64,000 nt of DNA from Pseudoalteromonas xiamenensis (lineage in GTDB: Bacteria; Pseudomonadota; Gammaproteobacteria; Enterobacterales; Alteromonadaceae): positions 1,364,001-1,428,000 of the forward strand of contig NZ_CP099917.1 of NCBI RefSeq assembly GCF_030994125.1. The letters run 5' to 3'. The notes beneath the pieces are model-generated. The model worked only from the letters and a program-made list of their open reading frames with translations. It ran no database searches and had not been told where the DNA came from. The position numbers and the translations under genes were made by a program. Below are positions 38,761-47,659 of this stretch, piece by piece (the first letter of the stretch is position 1; the number at the start of each line of letters is the position of its first letter).

Positions 38761-39678
38761 ATGCCAGCAGGCTTGTGTCTTTTAATTGCTACTATGCTTT
38801 GGGGTAGCTCGTTTGTTGCCTTGAAATTTGCGATTGACTTGTACGATCCCCATGTGGTCATTTTCTTTCGCATGTTGACCACGCTTATCTTGTGCGTCGT
38901 CCTGTTCCGTTACACTAAACGCTTCACCTACCAGCCTGGCGATCTTAAATACCTCCTTGCTATGTCTTTGGCTGAGCCTTGCTTGTACTTTCTCTTTGAA
39001 GGGCACGCAATCGAATACACCTCCGCCTCACAAGCTGGAGTCATTGTGGCCTGCTTGCCGCTTATCGTCGCCTTGTTGGCGTATTTTTTACTTAAAGAGC
39101 GATTGAGTAAAAGCATCGTGAGCGGCTTTACCTTGTGCATTGGAGGCTCAATTGCACTGACATTACTGTCACCAAGCTCCGAACAAGCGCCCAACCCCTT
39201 GCTTGGCAACACATTGGAATTTTTAGCAATGATTTGCGCTGCATTTTATACGGTAAGCGTAAAACGCTTAGCCACGCGTTATTCGCCGCTCGCCCTTATT
39301 GGCGTTCAAGGGTTGAGCGGCAGTGTCTTTTTTGCCTGCTTTTTACCGTTTAGCGATTTACCCGATTTTTCAGCGCTAAACCAAGATGCAGTGTTGAGTA
39401 TTTTGTACTTAGGCTCGGTTGTGACACTGGGTGCCTATGGGCTTTATAACTACGCAATAAGCCGTGTATCTGTTTTAACCGCAGCGGCTTACTCTAACCT
39501 CGTCCCAGTTTTTACTTTGCTGTTTTCGGCCGTCCTACTCGCAGAGCGTTTAAATTTTTGGCAATGGGCAGCGATTGCCTTAGTCTTCGCGGGTGTAGCC
39601 ATTAGCCAACGTCATAAAGAAGTGCATTTACTAGAAGACACCCCTGCTGATTCTGAATTAACTGTAACGCAACCTTAA
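38761..39678 (+). CDS. EamA/DMT-family membrane transporter
   Basis: A 305-residue inner-membrane protein with ten predicted helices in two EamA repeats, beginning LLIATMLWGSSFVALKF, the typical DMT opening. Members export metabolites or amino acids; the substrate is unknown. The ATG at 38761 has GGGAG 7 bases upstream, so an in-frame TTG at 38743 was rejected. It is followed after 9 bases by a small membrane protein gene and is probably co-transcribed with it. Confidence 0.9.
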   Translation: MPAGLCLLIATMLWGSSFVALKFAIDLYDPHVVIFFRMLTTLILCVVLFRYTKRFTYQPGDLKYLLAMSLAEPCLYFLFEGHAIEYTSASQAGVIVACLPLIVALLAYFLLKERLSKSIVSGFTLCIGGSIALTLLSPSSEQAPNPLLGNTLEFLAMICAAFYTVSVKRLATRYSPLALIGVQGLSGSVFFACFLPFSDLPDFSALNQDAVLSILYLGSVVTLGAYGLYNYAISRVSVLTAAAYSNLVPVFTLLFSAVLLAERLNFWQWAAIALVFAGVAISQRHKEVHLLEDTPADSELTVTQP

Positions 39679-39687
39679 GGAATAGTG

Positions 39688-39897
39688 ATGACTAAACATA
39701 ACGGGAAAAAAGAACTATCTATGCTGCCTTTGCTGTTTGTGGTGATAGTGATGTGCGTTGGAGGTCATTTTATTCTTCAACCGAATTATCAAGACAGCCA
39801 TTTTGCCGAGTATTTCCTTGCCGCGCTGCCTTTTCTTATGTTTGGCATTGTGGTGATTGCGATTCGAAAAGCAATAAAAGCGGAAAACAAAGAATAG
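39688..39897 (+). CDS. Small two-helix membrane protein
   Basis: A 69-residue protein with two hydrophobic helices (MLPLLFVVIVMCVGGHFIL and YFLAALPFLMFGIVVIAI) and charged ends. It is not recognised. AAGGA lies 7 bases before the ATG, overlapping the end of the EamA gene, which suggests coupled expression and perhaps a partner role. Its stop codon sits inside a long hairpin. Confidence 0.75.
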   Translation: MTKHNGKKELSMLPLLFVVIVMCVGGHFILQPNYQDSHFAEYFLAALPFLMFGIVVIAIRKAIKAENKE

Positions 39898-39924
39898 GGG
39901 CAACCTCGTTGTCCTTATTCTTTG
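39888..39924 (+). terminator. Long hairpin spanning the stop codon
   Basis: CAAAGAATAGGGGCAAC pairs with GTTGTCCTTATTCTTTG over 17 bp (15 standard pairs and two G-U on the + RNA) with a three-base CTC loop. The TAG stop at 39895-39897 lies in the first arm. There is no T run, so RNA protection or Rho-linked termination is as likely as intrinsic termination. Confidence 0.55.
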
Positions 39925-39940
39925 CCGTACCTAAATGCCG

Positions 39941-40441
39941 TTATAAAATATGATAACCAAACCAATCAGGGTTTAGGGTTTGTGATTCGCCGCTCGGGAT
40001 TAAATGGATATGATATTCTGTGTCGAGTAAGTCAATCGAAAAGCAATCGTCGACTTCATGCAAATTGTCTTTGTGCTGATGCGACATACCCACTAACAAT
40101 TGCGATTTAGCTTTTTCTTTTGCTTCATGTTCATTTGTGGCTGCGATTAGCGCAAATTCATGTTGCTCAGCCAAGCTTGTTGGAATGTAACCACCTAAAT
40201 TGACAAAGTACAATTTCAATTCTGAACTATTGGCTTCTTTTTTTAATTCAACTGAATAGCCATCAACATGCTTTACTTCCACGTAGCTATCCATATGAAC
40301 CGCATTTTTATCGCCAACCCATTGCGCTTTCAACTTGGCATAAGTTTGTTCAATCGTTTCGCCAATAACAAAGCGAACATCGTGCATTTCGATATGGCAA
40401 CCAGCAACTCGGCCACCAAGATAAACCATAAATAACTTCAT
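39941..40441 (-). CDS. DUF1543-family protein
   Basis: A 166-residue protein with two copies of the DUF1543 pattern: KLFMVYLGGRVAGCHIEMHDVRFV at the start, and KLYFVNLGGYIPTSLAEQHEFALI near residue 76, where a strand-GG-strand unit with a His/Glu turn is repeated. The family has no known function and is cytoplasmic. It is convergent with the small membrane protein gene. Confidence 0.78.
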   Translation of the reverse strand: MKLFMVYLGGRVAGCHIEMHDVRFVIGETIEQTYAKLKAQWVGDKNAVHMDSYVEVKHVDGYSVELKKEANSSELKLYFVNLGGYIPTSLAEQHEFALIAATNEHEAKEKAKSQLLVGMSHQHKDNLHEVDDCFSIDLLDTEYHIHLIPSGESQTLNPDWFGYHIL

Positions 40442-40537
40442 TCTATTCTCCCTAAATTCAGCATAAGTCTATCTCACACCTCTGGGCGATTACACGTTAA
40501 TTTGATAGGGTGAGAAAAAATCAACAAGGACATCAAC

Positions 40538-42199
40538 ATGAAAAAATGGCTTATCGCTGGGTTGTCGCTGATTTGTACAAGCGCACTGGCCAATACAACG
40601 CTAATTCATAATATCTCTGGCTATACACCCACCCTAAAGGGAGCTACACACTCCTTTTCTGTACTTGTTGTACGAGATGGCAAAGTCGTTGCGACGGGCA
40701 ACGACGACATGCTGAAACAATTTCCTGAGGCAACTCGTTATGATGGTAATGGAAAAACCCTATTACCCGGCCTGATCGATGCACATGGTCACATTATTGG
40801 TCTTGGTAATAACCTTGTGGAGCTTGACTTACGCGGCATGACGTCAATTGAGCAAATCGGAGAAAAACTGAAAGCGTACAGTGACCACTTTGATGGAGAA
40901 TGGATAGTCGGCCGAGGCTGGGATCAAACGCTTTGGCCTTCCCAACAATTTGGCAGTGCAGCAGACTTAGACAAATACGTAGGTAACCGCCCCGTAATGC
41001 TCACTCGTGTGGATGGCCACGCAATTTGGGTCAACTCCAAAGCGATGCACATAGCGGGTATTGATGAAAAGACGACGGCACCAGAAGGTGGTGAAATCAT
41101 TTACGCTGGCAACCACCAACCAAGCGGCGTATTTGTCGATAAAGCCGAGGAACTCGTTCGAAAACATGTACCCGCAGCATCGGAGCACGATGTGAAGCGA
41201 GCATTGAACAAAGCATCTGAACACTTACTTAGTCTTGGTATTACGTCTGCGCACGATGCGGGAATCGATTATACAACATGGCAAGTATATCAAGAACAAG
41301 CTAAAAACAAGGCAATCCCAATTCGCATTTACGCGATGTTAAGTGCGTCTGATCCAAAATTAGAGACCATGCTTAAAGCTGGCATCATCAAAGATCCGAA
41401 CGACCACCTCTCTGTTCGTAGCGTGAAGATCTACGCTGATGGCGCATTAGGAAGTCGTGGAGCGGCACTTATCGATAGCTACAAAGACCGACCGGGCCAT
41501 CATGGATTGATGTTGGAAACATACGATAAACTGCGTGAACTAATGAGACTGTCGTTTAAACATGGCTTCAGCGCAAACACCCACGCTATCGGTGATAAAG
41601 CAAACCGAGTAGTGCTGGATGCCTACGAGGCTGAATTCAAAAAAACAGGGGGTAAGTTGCTACGCAATAGAATAGAACATGCCCAAATTGTCACGCCAGA
41701 AGATATCCCAAGATTTAAAACGCTTGATATTATTCCTTCAATGCAACCGGTTCACGCTACTTCTGACATGCACATGGCAGAGAAAAGACTTACCGATAAT
41801 CAATTAGCGGGCGGTTATGCATGGCAAACCTTTTTAAAACAAGGCAGTAAAATTGCTGCTGGGTCCGACTTTCCTGTTGAGCTGGCCGAACCGTTCCACG
41901 GACTTTACTCCGCGGTAACACGTCAAGATCCACATGGGCAACCGCAACAAGGCTGGCGAGCAGAGGAAGCGTTAAGCCGAGACCAAGCACTGCGCGCGTT
42001 TACTTTAGATGCTGCCTACGCTGCGTTTCAAGAACATAAACTGGGTAGTTTAGAAAAAGGCAAATGGGCAGATTTTATTTTAATTGATAAAGATTATTTC
42101 AATGTTCCTGCACTTGAAATTCGAGATATTCAGGTTGATGAAACGTGGGTAGCGGGACAGTTGGTGTATAAGCGAATGGGGCAAAAAGACGATAAATAA
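40538..42199 (+). CDS. Exported YtcJ-like amidohydrolase
   Basis: A 553-residue metal-dependent hydrolase with a signal peptide (MKKWLIAGLSLICTSALA). The amidohydrolase fold starts with KTLLPGLIDAHGHIIG, where HGH gives the first metal ligands. It continues with SVKIYADGALGSRGA, NTHAIGDKANR, IEHAQIV and AAGSDFPVE, the pattern of the YtcJ/amidohydrolase_3 group. These enzymes cut amide or ester bonds of small molecules; the substrate is unknown. The enzyme should act in the periplasm. Confidence 0.9.
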   Translation: MKKWLIAGLSLICTSALANTTLIHNISGYTPTLKGATHSFSVLVVRDGKVVATGNDDMLKQFPEATRYDGNGKTLLPGLIDAHGHIIGLGNNLVELDLRGMTSIEQIGEKLKAYSDHFDGEWIVGRGWDQTLWPSQQFGSAADLDKYVGNRPVMLTRVDGHAIWVNSKAMHIAGIDEKTTAPEGGEIIYAGNHQPSGVFVDKAEELVRKHVPAASEHDVKRALNKASEHLLSLGITSAHDAGIDYTTWQVYQEQAKNKAIPIRIYAMLSASDPKLETMLKAGIIKDPNDHLSVRSVKIYADGALGSRGAALIDSYKDRPGHHGLMLETYDKLRELMRLSFKHGFSANTHAIGDKANRVVLDAYEAEFKKTGGKLLRNRIEHAQIVTPEDIPRFKTLDIIPSMQPVHATSDMHMAEKRLTDNQLAGGYAWQTFLKQGSKIAAGSDFPVELAEPFHGLYSAVTRQDPHGQPQQGWRAEEALSRDQALRAFTLDAAYAAFQEHKLGSLEKGKWADFILIDKDYFNVPALEIRDIQVDETWVAGQLVYKRMGQKDDK

Positions 42200-42213
42200 G
42201 CGGTAAAAAAATT

Positions 42214-42231
42214 GGCGAGCTATTGCTCGCC
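42214..42231 (-). terminator. Terminator of the small YgjV-like gene
   Basis: GGCGAGC/GCTCGCC with a four-base loop; on the minus strand it is followed by AATTTTTTT. It lies 22 bases after the stop of the 42254-42484 gene. Confidence 0.82.
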
Positions 42232-42253
42232 ACATCAAATGCAACAACCGAGG

Positions 42254-42484
42254 TTAATCGATTGTTGGCTCTCTCTCAATGTGCAACTTGTACAAATGAT
42301 AAATGTTTAAAATGGACAGTAACCCGTTTGTAATGGCAACAGGCAATGCTTCAATCGCCAGACCATAAATGGTAAAACAGATACAACCGACCAAATTAAA
42401 CCATCTCAGCTTCACCACATCCGTCATAGTGAGCGAGATAACCAAAAAAGCGGAAGCAAAATAGCCTAAATATTCCCAACTCAT
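42254..42484 (-). CDS. Small YgjV-like membrane protein
   Basis: A 76-residue integral membrane protein with two or three helices: YLGYFASAFLVISLTMTDVV, LRWFNLVGCICFTIYGLAI and TNGLLSILNIYHLYKL. It resembles one half of the YgjV family, and short members are common in marine bacteria. Function is unknown. A run of GAGAGAGG-like sequence precedes the ATG. Confidence 0.75.
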   Translation of the reverse strand: MSWEYLGYFASAFLVISLTMTDVVKLRWFNLVGCICFTIYGLAIEALPVAITNGLLSILNIYHLYKLHIEREPTID

Positions 42485-42701
42485 TTGTTCTCTCCTCTCT
42501 CTTAGGTTAGCATAACCAATGGTGAGCTAAGATTAGCAAATAAAGAAGCCAACTCACCAGAAACCCAAAAAACTAGGTACAACCCTAACGTAAGCTCAAA
42601 ACACGGGAAGCTGGGCCAAGCTTTTTTGGTAAACCAAAAAAACAGGAGTGAGTTAGCATGAAAACTATGTCGGCAAGGGCCCATACCCCCTGCCTCAGTA
42701 G

Positions 42702-42730
42702 TTGTCATACTAACTTCATTAGAACGTAAT
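42702..42730 (+). promoter_or_regulatory. Putative promoter of the Crp/Fnr-type gene
   Basis: TTGTCA (42702-42707) and CGTAAT (42725-42730) are spaced by 17 bases. Transcription would start near 42737, at the edge of the palindrome below. Only four of six -10 positions match the consensus. Confidence 0.4.
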
Positions 42731-42736
42731 AAAATA

Positions 42737-42748
42737 GGACAATTGTCC
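42737..42748. promoter_or_regulatory. Perfect 12-bp palindrome, putative operator
   Basis: GGACAATTGTCC is a perfect palindrome 14 bases upstream of the regulator ATG, at the predicted transcription start. The placement suggests repression, perhaps by the gene's own product. The rest of the gap 42485-42701 holds only an A/T-rich inverted repeat at about 42621-42641 and no convincing gene. Confidence 0.45.
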
Positions 42749-42762
42749 GAAGAGCCGTCTAG

Positions 42763-43413
42763 ATGTTCCAATATCATTTTTCAACCAATCTTGTCGATCA
42801 GTTATTGTCCTTCGCTGGCAATACTTATCATCACAGTAAAAAAGATGTGCTTATTCACCAAGATGAACCACTAACGAAGCTCATTTTGGTGCGCAGTGGG
42901 ACCGTGTCATTTAGTTACGACGTGGGGAATGGTCGCCGTTTGCTGTTAGGCCAATTGGATTGTCAAAATACTTTGATTGGCGAAATTGAAGCGCTAAGCA
43001 ATGACCCGTGCGTGTACACTGTTACCTGTTTAAGTGACGTACAATACAATTTAATTGAGCTCAAACATTGGCGCCAATTGCTGCTGGATAAACCTGAACT
43101 CAGTTTATACACAGCTCAAACGATTGCAGCGAAGTTCACCGAAAATCAAAAGGTGAACTTAGATAAATTATTGTTACCTTTGTCGTATAACATTGCTCGT
43201 GACTGCCTACTTCGAGCGGAAAACAATCATCCTACACTCTTACGCGCGTATCCTACCGTGAGTGCAGAAGCTGAACGATTTGCTACCACTGAGCGCGCCT
43301 ATCGCCGGGTAGTGACTGAACTTGTCGATAAAGGCCTCATTGTTCGCTCGACTGATGGTTTAAAGCCTGTTGATATCGATAAACTTGCGGACTTTGTTGA
43401 TAGCTTTATCTAA
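42763..43413 (+). CDS. Crp/Fnr-family transcription regulator (YeiL-like)
   Basis: A 216-residue regulator with an N-terminal cyclic-nucleotide-binding-type beta-roll (about 20-115, DVLIHQDEPLTKLILVRSG then VSFSYDVGNGR) and a C-terminal helix-turn-helix (about 160-200, ERAYRRVVTELVDKGLIV). Cysteines of the Fnr iron-sulfur type are absent at the N-terminus, so it is not an Fnr oxygen sensor. The arrangement recalls E. coli YeiL. The effector and targets are unknown. Confidence 0.85.
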   Translation: MFQYHFSTNLVDQLLSFAGNTYHHSKKDVLIHQDEPLTKLILVRSGTVSFSYDVGNGRRLLLGQLDCQNTLIGEIEALSNDPCVYTVTCLSDVQYNLIELKHWRQLLLDKPELSLYTAQTIAAKFTENQKVNLDKLLLPLSYNIARDCLLRAENNHPTLLRAYPTVSAEAERFATTERAYRRVVTELVDKGLIVRSTDGLKPVDIDKLADFVDSFI

Positions 43414-43427
43414 TTTTGCGCTGGGAT

Positions 43428-43458
43428 AAAAAAAGCCAACCTCTGGTTGGCTTTTTTT
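43428..43458. terminator. Bidirectional terminator
   Basis: AAAAAAAGCCAACC/GGTTGGCTTTTTTT, a 14-bp stem with a TCT loop, between the convergent Crp/Fnr-type and phosphoribosyltransferase genes. Confidence 0.92.
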
Positions 43459-43472
43459 ATTTCGAAACGAAA

Positions 43473-44036
43473 TTACTTAACAAATAATTCTTTGATATTT
43501 GCCAAGTCAGATTTGCCATTGAGTAGCTCATCTTGTGTTAAACCAGAAAGTTCGTGTGGGAACACCAACCATTCATCGGACTCAATCACGTAATAATCCG
43601 GCTTCATCGGCACTTTCGTGTTTTTTGGCTTGTAATACGGGCAAGCTACACGAATATCCGTAGGCAGGTTAAGACGCATCAGTTCGCCTAATTTCTCTTT
43701 AAGCGCATAAATACTGCGACCCGAATCAAATACATCATCAACGATAAGTAATGAGTTATCTGCGTTCGCATTTTCGATGATGTAGTGCAAACCGTGAACT
43801 TTGATTTCTTTCGATTGCTTACCAATGCCATAATACGATGAAGTGCGCACAGCGATATGGTCCGTGTCGATACCTTTAAAATCGTAGAATTCTTGTACTG
43901 CGATACCAATTGGCGCACCGCCACGCCAGATACCAATAATGAAATCAGGGCGAAAGCCATCTTCATAAACTTGAGCCGCTAAACGAAATGAATTTTCAAG
44001 CAATTGCTGAGCGGTGATAAAAACCTTGTCTGACAT
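43473..44036 (-). CDS. Hypoxanthine/xanthine-type phosphoribosyltransferase
   Basis: A 187-residue purine salvage enzyme that joins a purine base to PRPP. The PRPP-binding loop LLIVDDVFDSGRS is clear, and IIGIWRGGAPIGIAV is the N-terminal substrate loop. The C-terminal segment SDEWLVFPHE is typical for this marine xanthine/hypoxanthine group. Base preference cannot be fixed by eye. The ATG at 44036 was preferred to a TTG 11 codons upstream. Confidence 0.85.
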   Translation of the reverse strand: MSDKVFITAQQLLENSFRLAAQVYEDGFRPDFIIGIWRGGAPIGIAVQEFYDFKGIDTDHIAVRTSSYYGIGKQSKEIKVHGLHYIIENANADNSLLIVDDVFDSGRSIYALKEKLGELMRLNLPTDIRVACPYYKPKNTKVPMKPDYYVIESDEWLVFPHELSGLTQDELLNGKSDLANIKELFVK

Positions 44037-44189
44037 GTACAAAAATCCCGTGGATGCATTTAACCGCAAAGTTTAGCAAAAACGTAATAAAAAATCAGCG
44101 CCCAGATCAACAAAGCGAATTATCAACGCGCAATCTGGCTTTTCGCTTTTTAATTTCACCCTACCGGTCTACTTATCGTTTCACATAAA

Positions 44190-44213
44190 AAAGCCCACGT
44201 TTTCGTGGGCTTT
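44190..44213 (-). terminator. Terminator of parC
   Basis: A 10-bp stem AAAGCCCACG/CGTGGGCTTT with a four-base loop and a T-rich tail on the minus strand, four bases after the parC stop. Confidence 0.88.
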
Positions 44214-44217
44214 GCGT

Positions 44218-46545
44218 TTATTCGTCGTTCTGTTCAAGCGACTGATTTATTGAATCCAGTGGTTCTTCTACCACCGCTTCAACTGCAGGCGCCTGATATT
44301 CAATTTCAAACTCATCAACACGCTGAAGACCGCGAGGAAGTTTATTCCCTCGACGACCACGCTCACCGTAATAGTGTTCAAGATCGCTTGGCTTAAGCGT
44401 TAACTTTCGCTTACCAGCGTGCAGTGTCACGCATGCGCCATTTGGCACAACCGCTAAGACTTTCACGAATTCCTCACGCGCTTGTACTTTAGCACTTGGG
44501 ATAGAAATAATTTTATTTCCTTTACCTTTGCCAAGTTTTGGCAAATCTCTCAGCGGGAACAATAACATTCTGCCTTCGCTTGAAATCGCCATACACAAAT
44601 CAGTCGTGAGATCGTTAACTTCTATTGGTGCCATTAACAATGCACCATTTGGCACGGTTACAAGCGCTTTACCGTTCTTATTTTTCGACACCAAGTCTGT
44701 GAATTCAGAGATAAACCCGTAACCACCATCGGTAGCCATCAAATACAGTTGCTTATCTTCACCCATAATGACGTGTTCGAAGTTAGTCCCCGTGGCCAAA
44801 TTAAATCGACCCGTCATCGGTTCACCCTGACTTCGAGCTGATGGAAGGCTATGTGCGTCCGTTGCAAACGCACGACCTGACGAATCAAGGAATACGGCGG
44901 GTTGATTGCTACGTCCGTGTGCTTGAGCTTTGAAACTATCGCCCGCACGGTAACTGAGCCCCTCAGCGTCAATATCGTGCCCTTTAGCAATGCGTGCCCA
45001 GCCTTTTTCGGACAAGACTACGGTCACTGCTTCCGTTGGCATCAATTCTTTTTCCGTGAGCGCTTTGGCTTCCGCACGTTCAACGACAGGCGAACGACGG
45101 TCATCGCCATACATCTCTGCCGCTTCTTGAATTTCTTTTTTCATTAACGTCGACATACGACGCTCAGAGCCTAACGTTTTCTCTAGATTGTCGCGCTCTT
45201 TCGCAAGCTCGTCTTGTTCACCTTTGATCTTGAACTCTTCAAGCTTGGCCAAGTGACGTAATTTAAGTTCTAGAATGGCTTCAGCTTGCTTATCGCTCAA
45301 GCCAAACCGCGACATCAACTCAACTTTTGGTTCATCGTATGTGCGAATGATCTCAATCACTTCATCAATGTTGAGATAAGCGATGAGTAAACCTTCTAAG
45401 ATATGCAGGCGGTTTAATACTTTATCGAGACGATACTGCAAACGACGGCGCACTGTTTCACGACGGAAATCCAACCACTCGGATAAAATCGTGCGTAAGT
45501 CTTTAACTTGAGGACGACCATCAAGACCTATCATGTTTAAGTTGATGCGGTAACTTTTCTCAAGGTCCGTTGTCGCAAATAAATGCGCCATCAACGGTTC
45601 CACTTTTACTCGATTCGAGCGCGGCACAATAACGATACGAGTCGGGTTTTCATGATCGGATTCATCACGTAAGTCCGCAACCATCGGTAACTTTTTTGCG
45701 GTCATTTGCGCAGCAATTTGCTCAAGGACTTTTGCGCCTGAACATTGATGTGGTAACGCCGTAATGACTATTTCACCTTGCTCTTCGGTGAAAACCGCAC
45801 GCATTTTGATTGAACCACGGCCAGACGTGTAAATTTTTTCAATTTCACTACGTGGAGTAATAATCTCAGCTTCTGTCGGATAATCAGGCGCTTGTACCAA
45901 ACCAAGTAACTCTTGAAGTTCAGTTTTTGGGTTGTCCAACAGCAAACAACACGCACTGGCCACTTCACGGACGTTATGTGGTGGAATATCCGTAGCCATA
46001 CCAACCGCAATGCCCGTAACCCCATTGAGTAGAATATGCGGCAAACGCGCTGGCAATACTTTTGGTTCATCCATCGTACCGTCGAAGTTAGGTGTCCAGT
46101 CCACCGTACCTTGACCTAATTCTTTGAGAAGCACTTCCGAGAATTTAGATAAACGCGCTTCGGTATAACGCATTGCAGCAAAAGATTTCGGATCATCCGC
46201 TGCACCCCAGTTACCTTGTCCATCCACCAGTGGATAGCGATAACTGAATGGCTGAGCCATAAGCACCATCGCCTCGTAACATGCACTGTCACCGTGAGGG
46301 TGATATTTACCTAATACGTCACCGACTGTCCGCGCGGATTTTTTGTACTTCGCGCTCGCGGATAATCCCAGCTCACTCATCGCGTAAACGATACGACGTT
46401 GCACAGGTTTTAAACCATCGCCAATGTGTGGCAAAGCACGATCCATGATGACGTACATGGAATAATTTAAATAGGCGTCTTCAGTAAAACGCCCCATACT
46501 TTGCTGCTCAATGCCCTGCAAAGACAGGGTTTCTAAATCACTCAT
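44218..46545 (-). CDS. parC: DNA topoisomerase IV subunit A
   Basis: The DNA-cleaving subunit of topoisomerase IV, which unlinks daughter chromosomes. The 775 residues are normal. The catalytic tyrosine is Tyr127 in [11 protein letters not shown]. The quinolone-resistance region reads [10 protein letters not shown] (82-91) with Ser87 and Glu91, the drug-sensitive residues at positions equivalent to E. coli Ser80 and Glu84. The C-terminal beta-pinwheel follows. It starts 8 bases after the dehydrogenase gene, so the three genes parE-dehydrogenase-parC look like one operon. Confidence 0.97.
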   Translation of the reverse strand: MSDLETLSLQGIEQQSMGRFTEDAYLNYSMYVIMDRALPHIGDGLKPVQRRIVYAMSELGLSASAKYKKSARTVGDVLGKYHPHGDSACYEAMVLMAQPFSYRYPLVDGQGNWGAADDPKSFAAMRYTEARLSKFSEVLLKELGQGTVDWTPNFDGTMDEPKVLPARLPHILLNGVTGIAVGMATDIPPHNVREVASACCLLLDNPKTELQELLGLVQAPDYPTEAEIITPRSEIEKIYTSGRGSIKMRAVFTEEQGEIVITALPHQCSGAKVLEQIAAQMTAKKLPMVADLRDESDHENPTRIVIVPRSNRVKVEPLMAHLFATTDLEKSYRINLNMIGLDGRPQVKDLRTILSEWLDFRRETVRRRLQYRLDKVLNRLHILEGLLIAYLNIDEVIEIIRTYDEPKVELMSRFGLSDKQAEAILELKLRHLAKLEEFKIKGEQDELAKERDNLEKTLGSERRMSTLMKKEIQEAAEMYGDDRRSPVVERAEAKALTEKELMPTEAVTVVLSEKGWARIAKGHDIDAEGLSYRAGDSFKAQAHGRSNQPAVFLDSSGRAFATDAHSLPSARSQGEPMTGRFNLATGTNFEHVIMGEDKQLYLMATDGGYGFISEFTDLVSKNKNGKALVTVPNGALLMAPIEVNDLTTDLCMAISSEGRMLLFPLRDLPKLGKGKGNKIISIPSAKVQAREEFVKVLAVVPNGACVTLHAGKRKLTLKPSDLEHYYGERGRRGNKLPRGLQRVDEFEIEYQAPAVEAVVEEPLDSINQSLEQNDE

Positions 46546-46553
46546 TTAACACC

Positions 46554-47654
46554 CTATTTCTTGTTATAACTGATGCGATAAATAGCATCAGCAAAGTCAT
46601 CCGACACCAATAAACTGCCATCTTCAAGTTCGGCAAACGCGACTGGACGACCGTAGGTTTGTTCGTCTTTCATAAAGCCTGTAATAAAGGGCTCATATCC
46701 CGTAATTTGGCCATCCTTAACCGTCGCAAGCATCACTCTATAGCCGGATTTTTTACTACGATTCCATGAACCATGTTCCGCGACAAACAATTTATTCTTC
46801 ATTTGTTGAGGGAATTGTTTGCCACGATAGAAATGAATGCCTAACGGCGCGACATGAGCGCCCAACGCTAGTTTCGGTGCAACAAACTCTGAGGCTTTAC
46901 GGCCCGCATTAAATTCAGGATCGGGGATCCCACCGGCATGAAAATACGGGAAACCGAAATGGTCGCCAATGTCATTTAAACGATTAATTTCGCAAGGTGG
47001 AATATCGTCACCCATCATGTCGCGGCCATTGTCCGAAAACCAAAAGCCTTGTGTTTCTGGATGAAAATCAAATCCGACTGAGTTACGCACCCCTTTCGCC
47101 CACGTTTTTAGTGTTTTCGTTTCGAGGTTTAATGCAACAATCTCACCAAACGGCGCCTCTTCTTTACATACATTACAAGGCGCACCTATCGGAATAATCA
47201 GTTCACCTTCGGGTGAAAAACGGATGAACTTCCAACCGTGATGACGTTTGTCTGGTAATTTGTCGTAGAACACGTCATAACTTGGTGAGTTCAAGTTCTT
47301 ATCAATTTGCTTAAAACGCAGGATTTTGTCTACCGCTGCAACGTACAAGTCACCGTCTTTAAGCGCAAGACCTGATGGCATTGTTAAACCTTCAGCAAGC
47401 AAAATGGTTTTGTCGGCAACACCGTCTTTATTAAAGTCAATCAACGCGTGTACTTTACCTGCCTTGCGCGAACCGACGTACACAATACCTTGTTTTGATA
47501 CGGCAATTTGACGCGCATTTTCGACATTGTCGGCGAACAAGGAAAGGCTATATCCACTTGGTACTTGTAAACGTGATAGATCCGGTTTCGCAAGCGCTGC
47601 CAAAGGTAGTAACAACGATAAAACAGCAACGGATTTTGTCATCAATGAGTTCAT
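46554..47654 (-). CDS. Exported PQQ-type sugar (sorbosone) dehydrogenase-like protein
   Basis: A 366-residue secreted beta-propeller protein with a signal peptide (VAVLSLLLPLAALA, cut before KPD). Family marks are FADNVENARQIAVSK, GLTMPSGLALKDG, HHGWKFIRFSPEGELIIPIG, the CNVC pair, and HIGDHFGFPYFHAGG-like wording (NDIGDHFGFPYFHAGG), with FVAEHGSWNRS near the end. Such proteins are called soluble glucose or sorbosone dehydrogenases and use PQQ; the real substrate is unknown. It lies between parE (5-base gap) and parC (8-base gap). GGAG lies 9 bases before the ATG at 47654. Confidence 0.85.
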   Translation of the reverse strand: MNSLMTKSVAVLSLLLPLAALAKPDLSRLQVPSGYSLSLFADNVENARQIAVSKQGIVYVGSRKAGKVHALIDFNKDGVADKTILLAEGLTMPSGLALKDGDLYVAAVDKILRFKQIDKNLNSPSYDVFYDKLPDKRHHGWKFIRFSPEGELIIPIGAPCNVCKEEAPFGEIVALNLETKTLKTWAKGVRNSVGFDFHPETQGFWFSDNGRDMMGDDIPPCEINRLNDIGDHFGFPYFHAGGIPDPEFNAGRKASEFVAPKLALGAHVAPLGIHFYRGKQFPQQMKNKLFVAEHGSWNRSKKSGYRVMLATVKDGQITGYEPFITGFMKDEQTYGRPVAFAELEDGSLLVSDDFADAIYRISYNKK

Positions 47655-47659
47655 CCTGT

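Noticed and set aside
42658..42729. 23-codon frame on + with AGGAG nine bases upstream
   Set aside because: It overlaps the -35 and -10 of the regulator promoter and has an unremarkable sequence; a leader peptide is possible but unsupported.
42502..42777. Open frame of 91 codons on the minus strand upstream of the Crp/Fnr-type gene
   Set aside because: It covers the putative promoter, palindrome and start of the regulator, has no ribosome site, and its product resembles no family.
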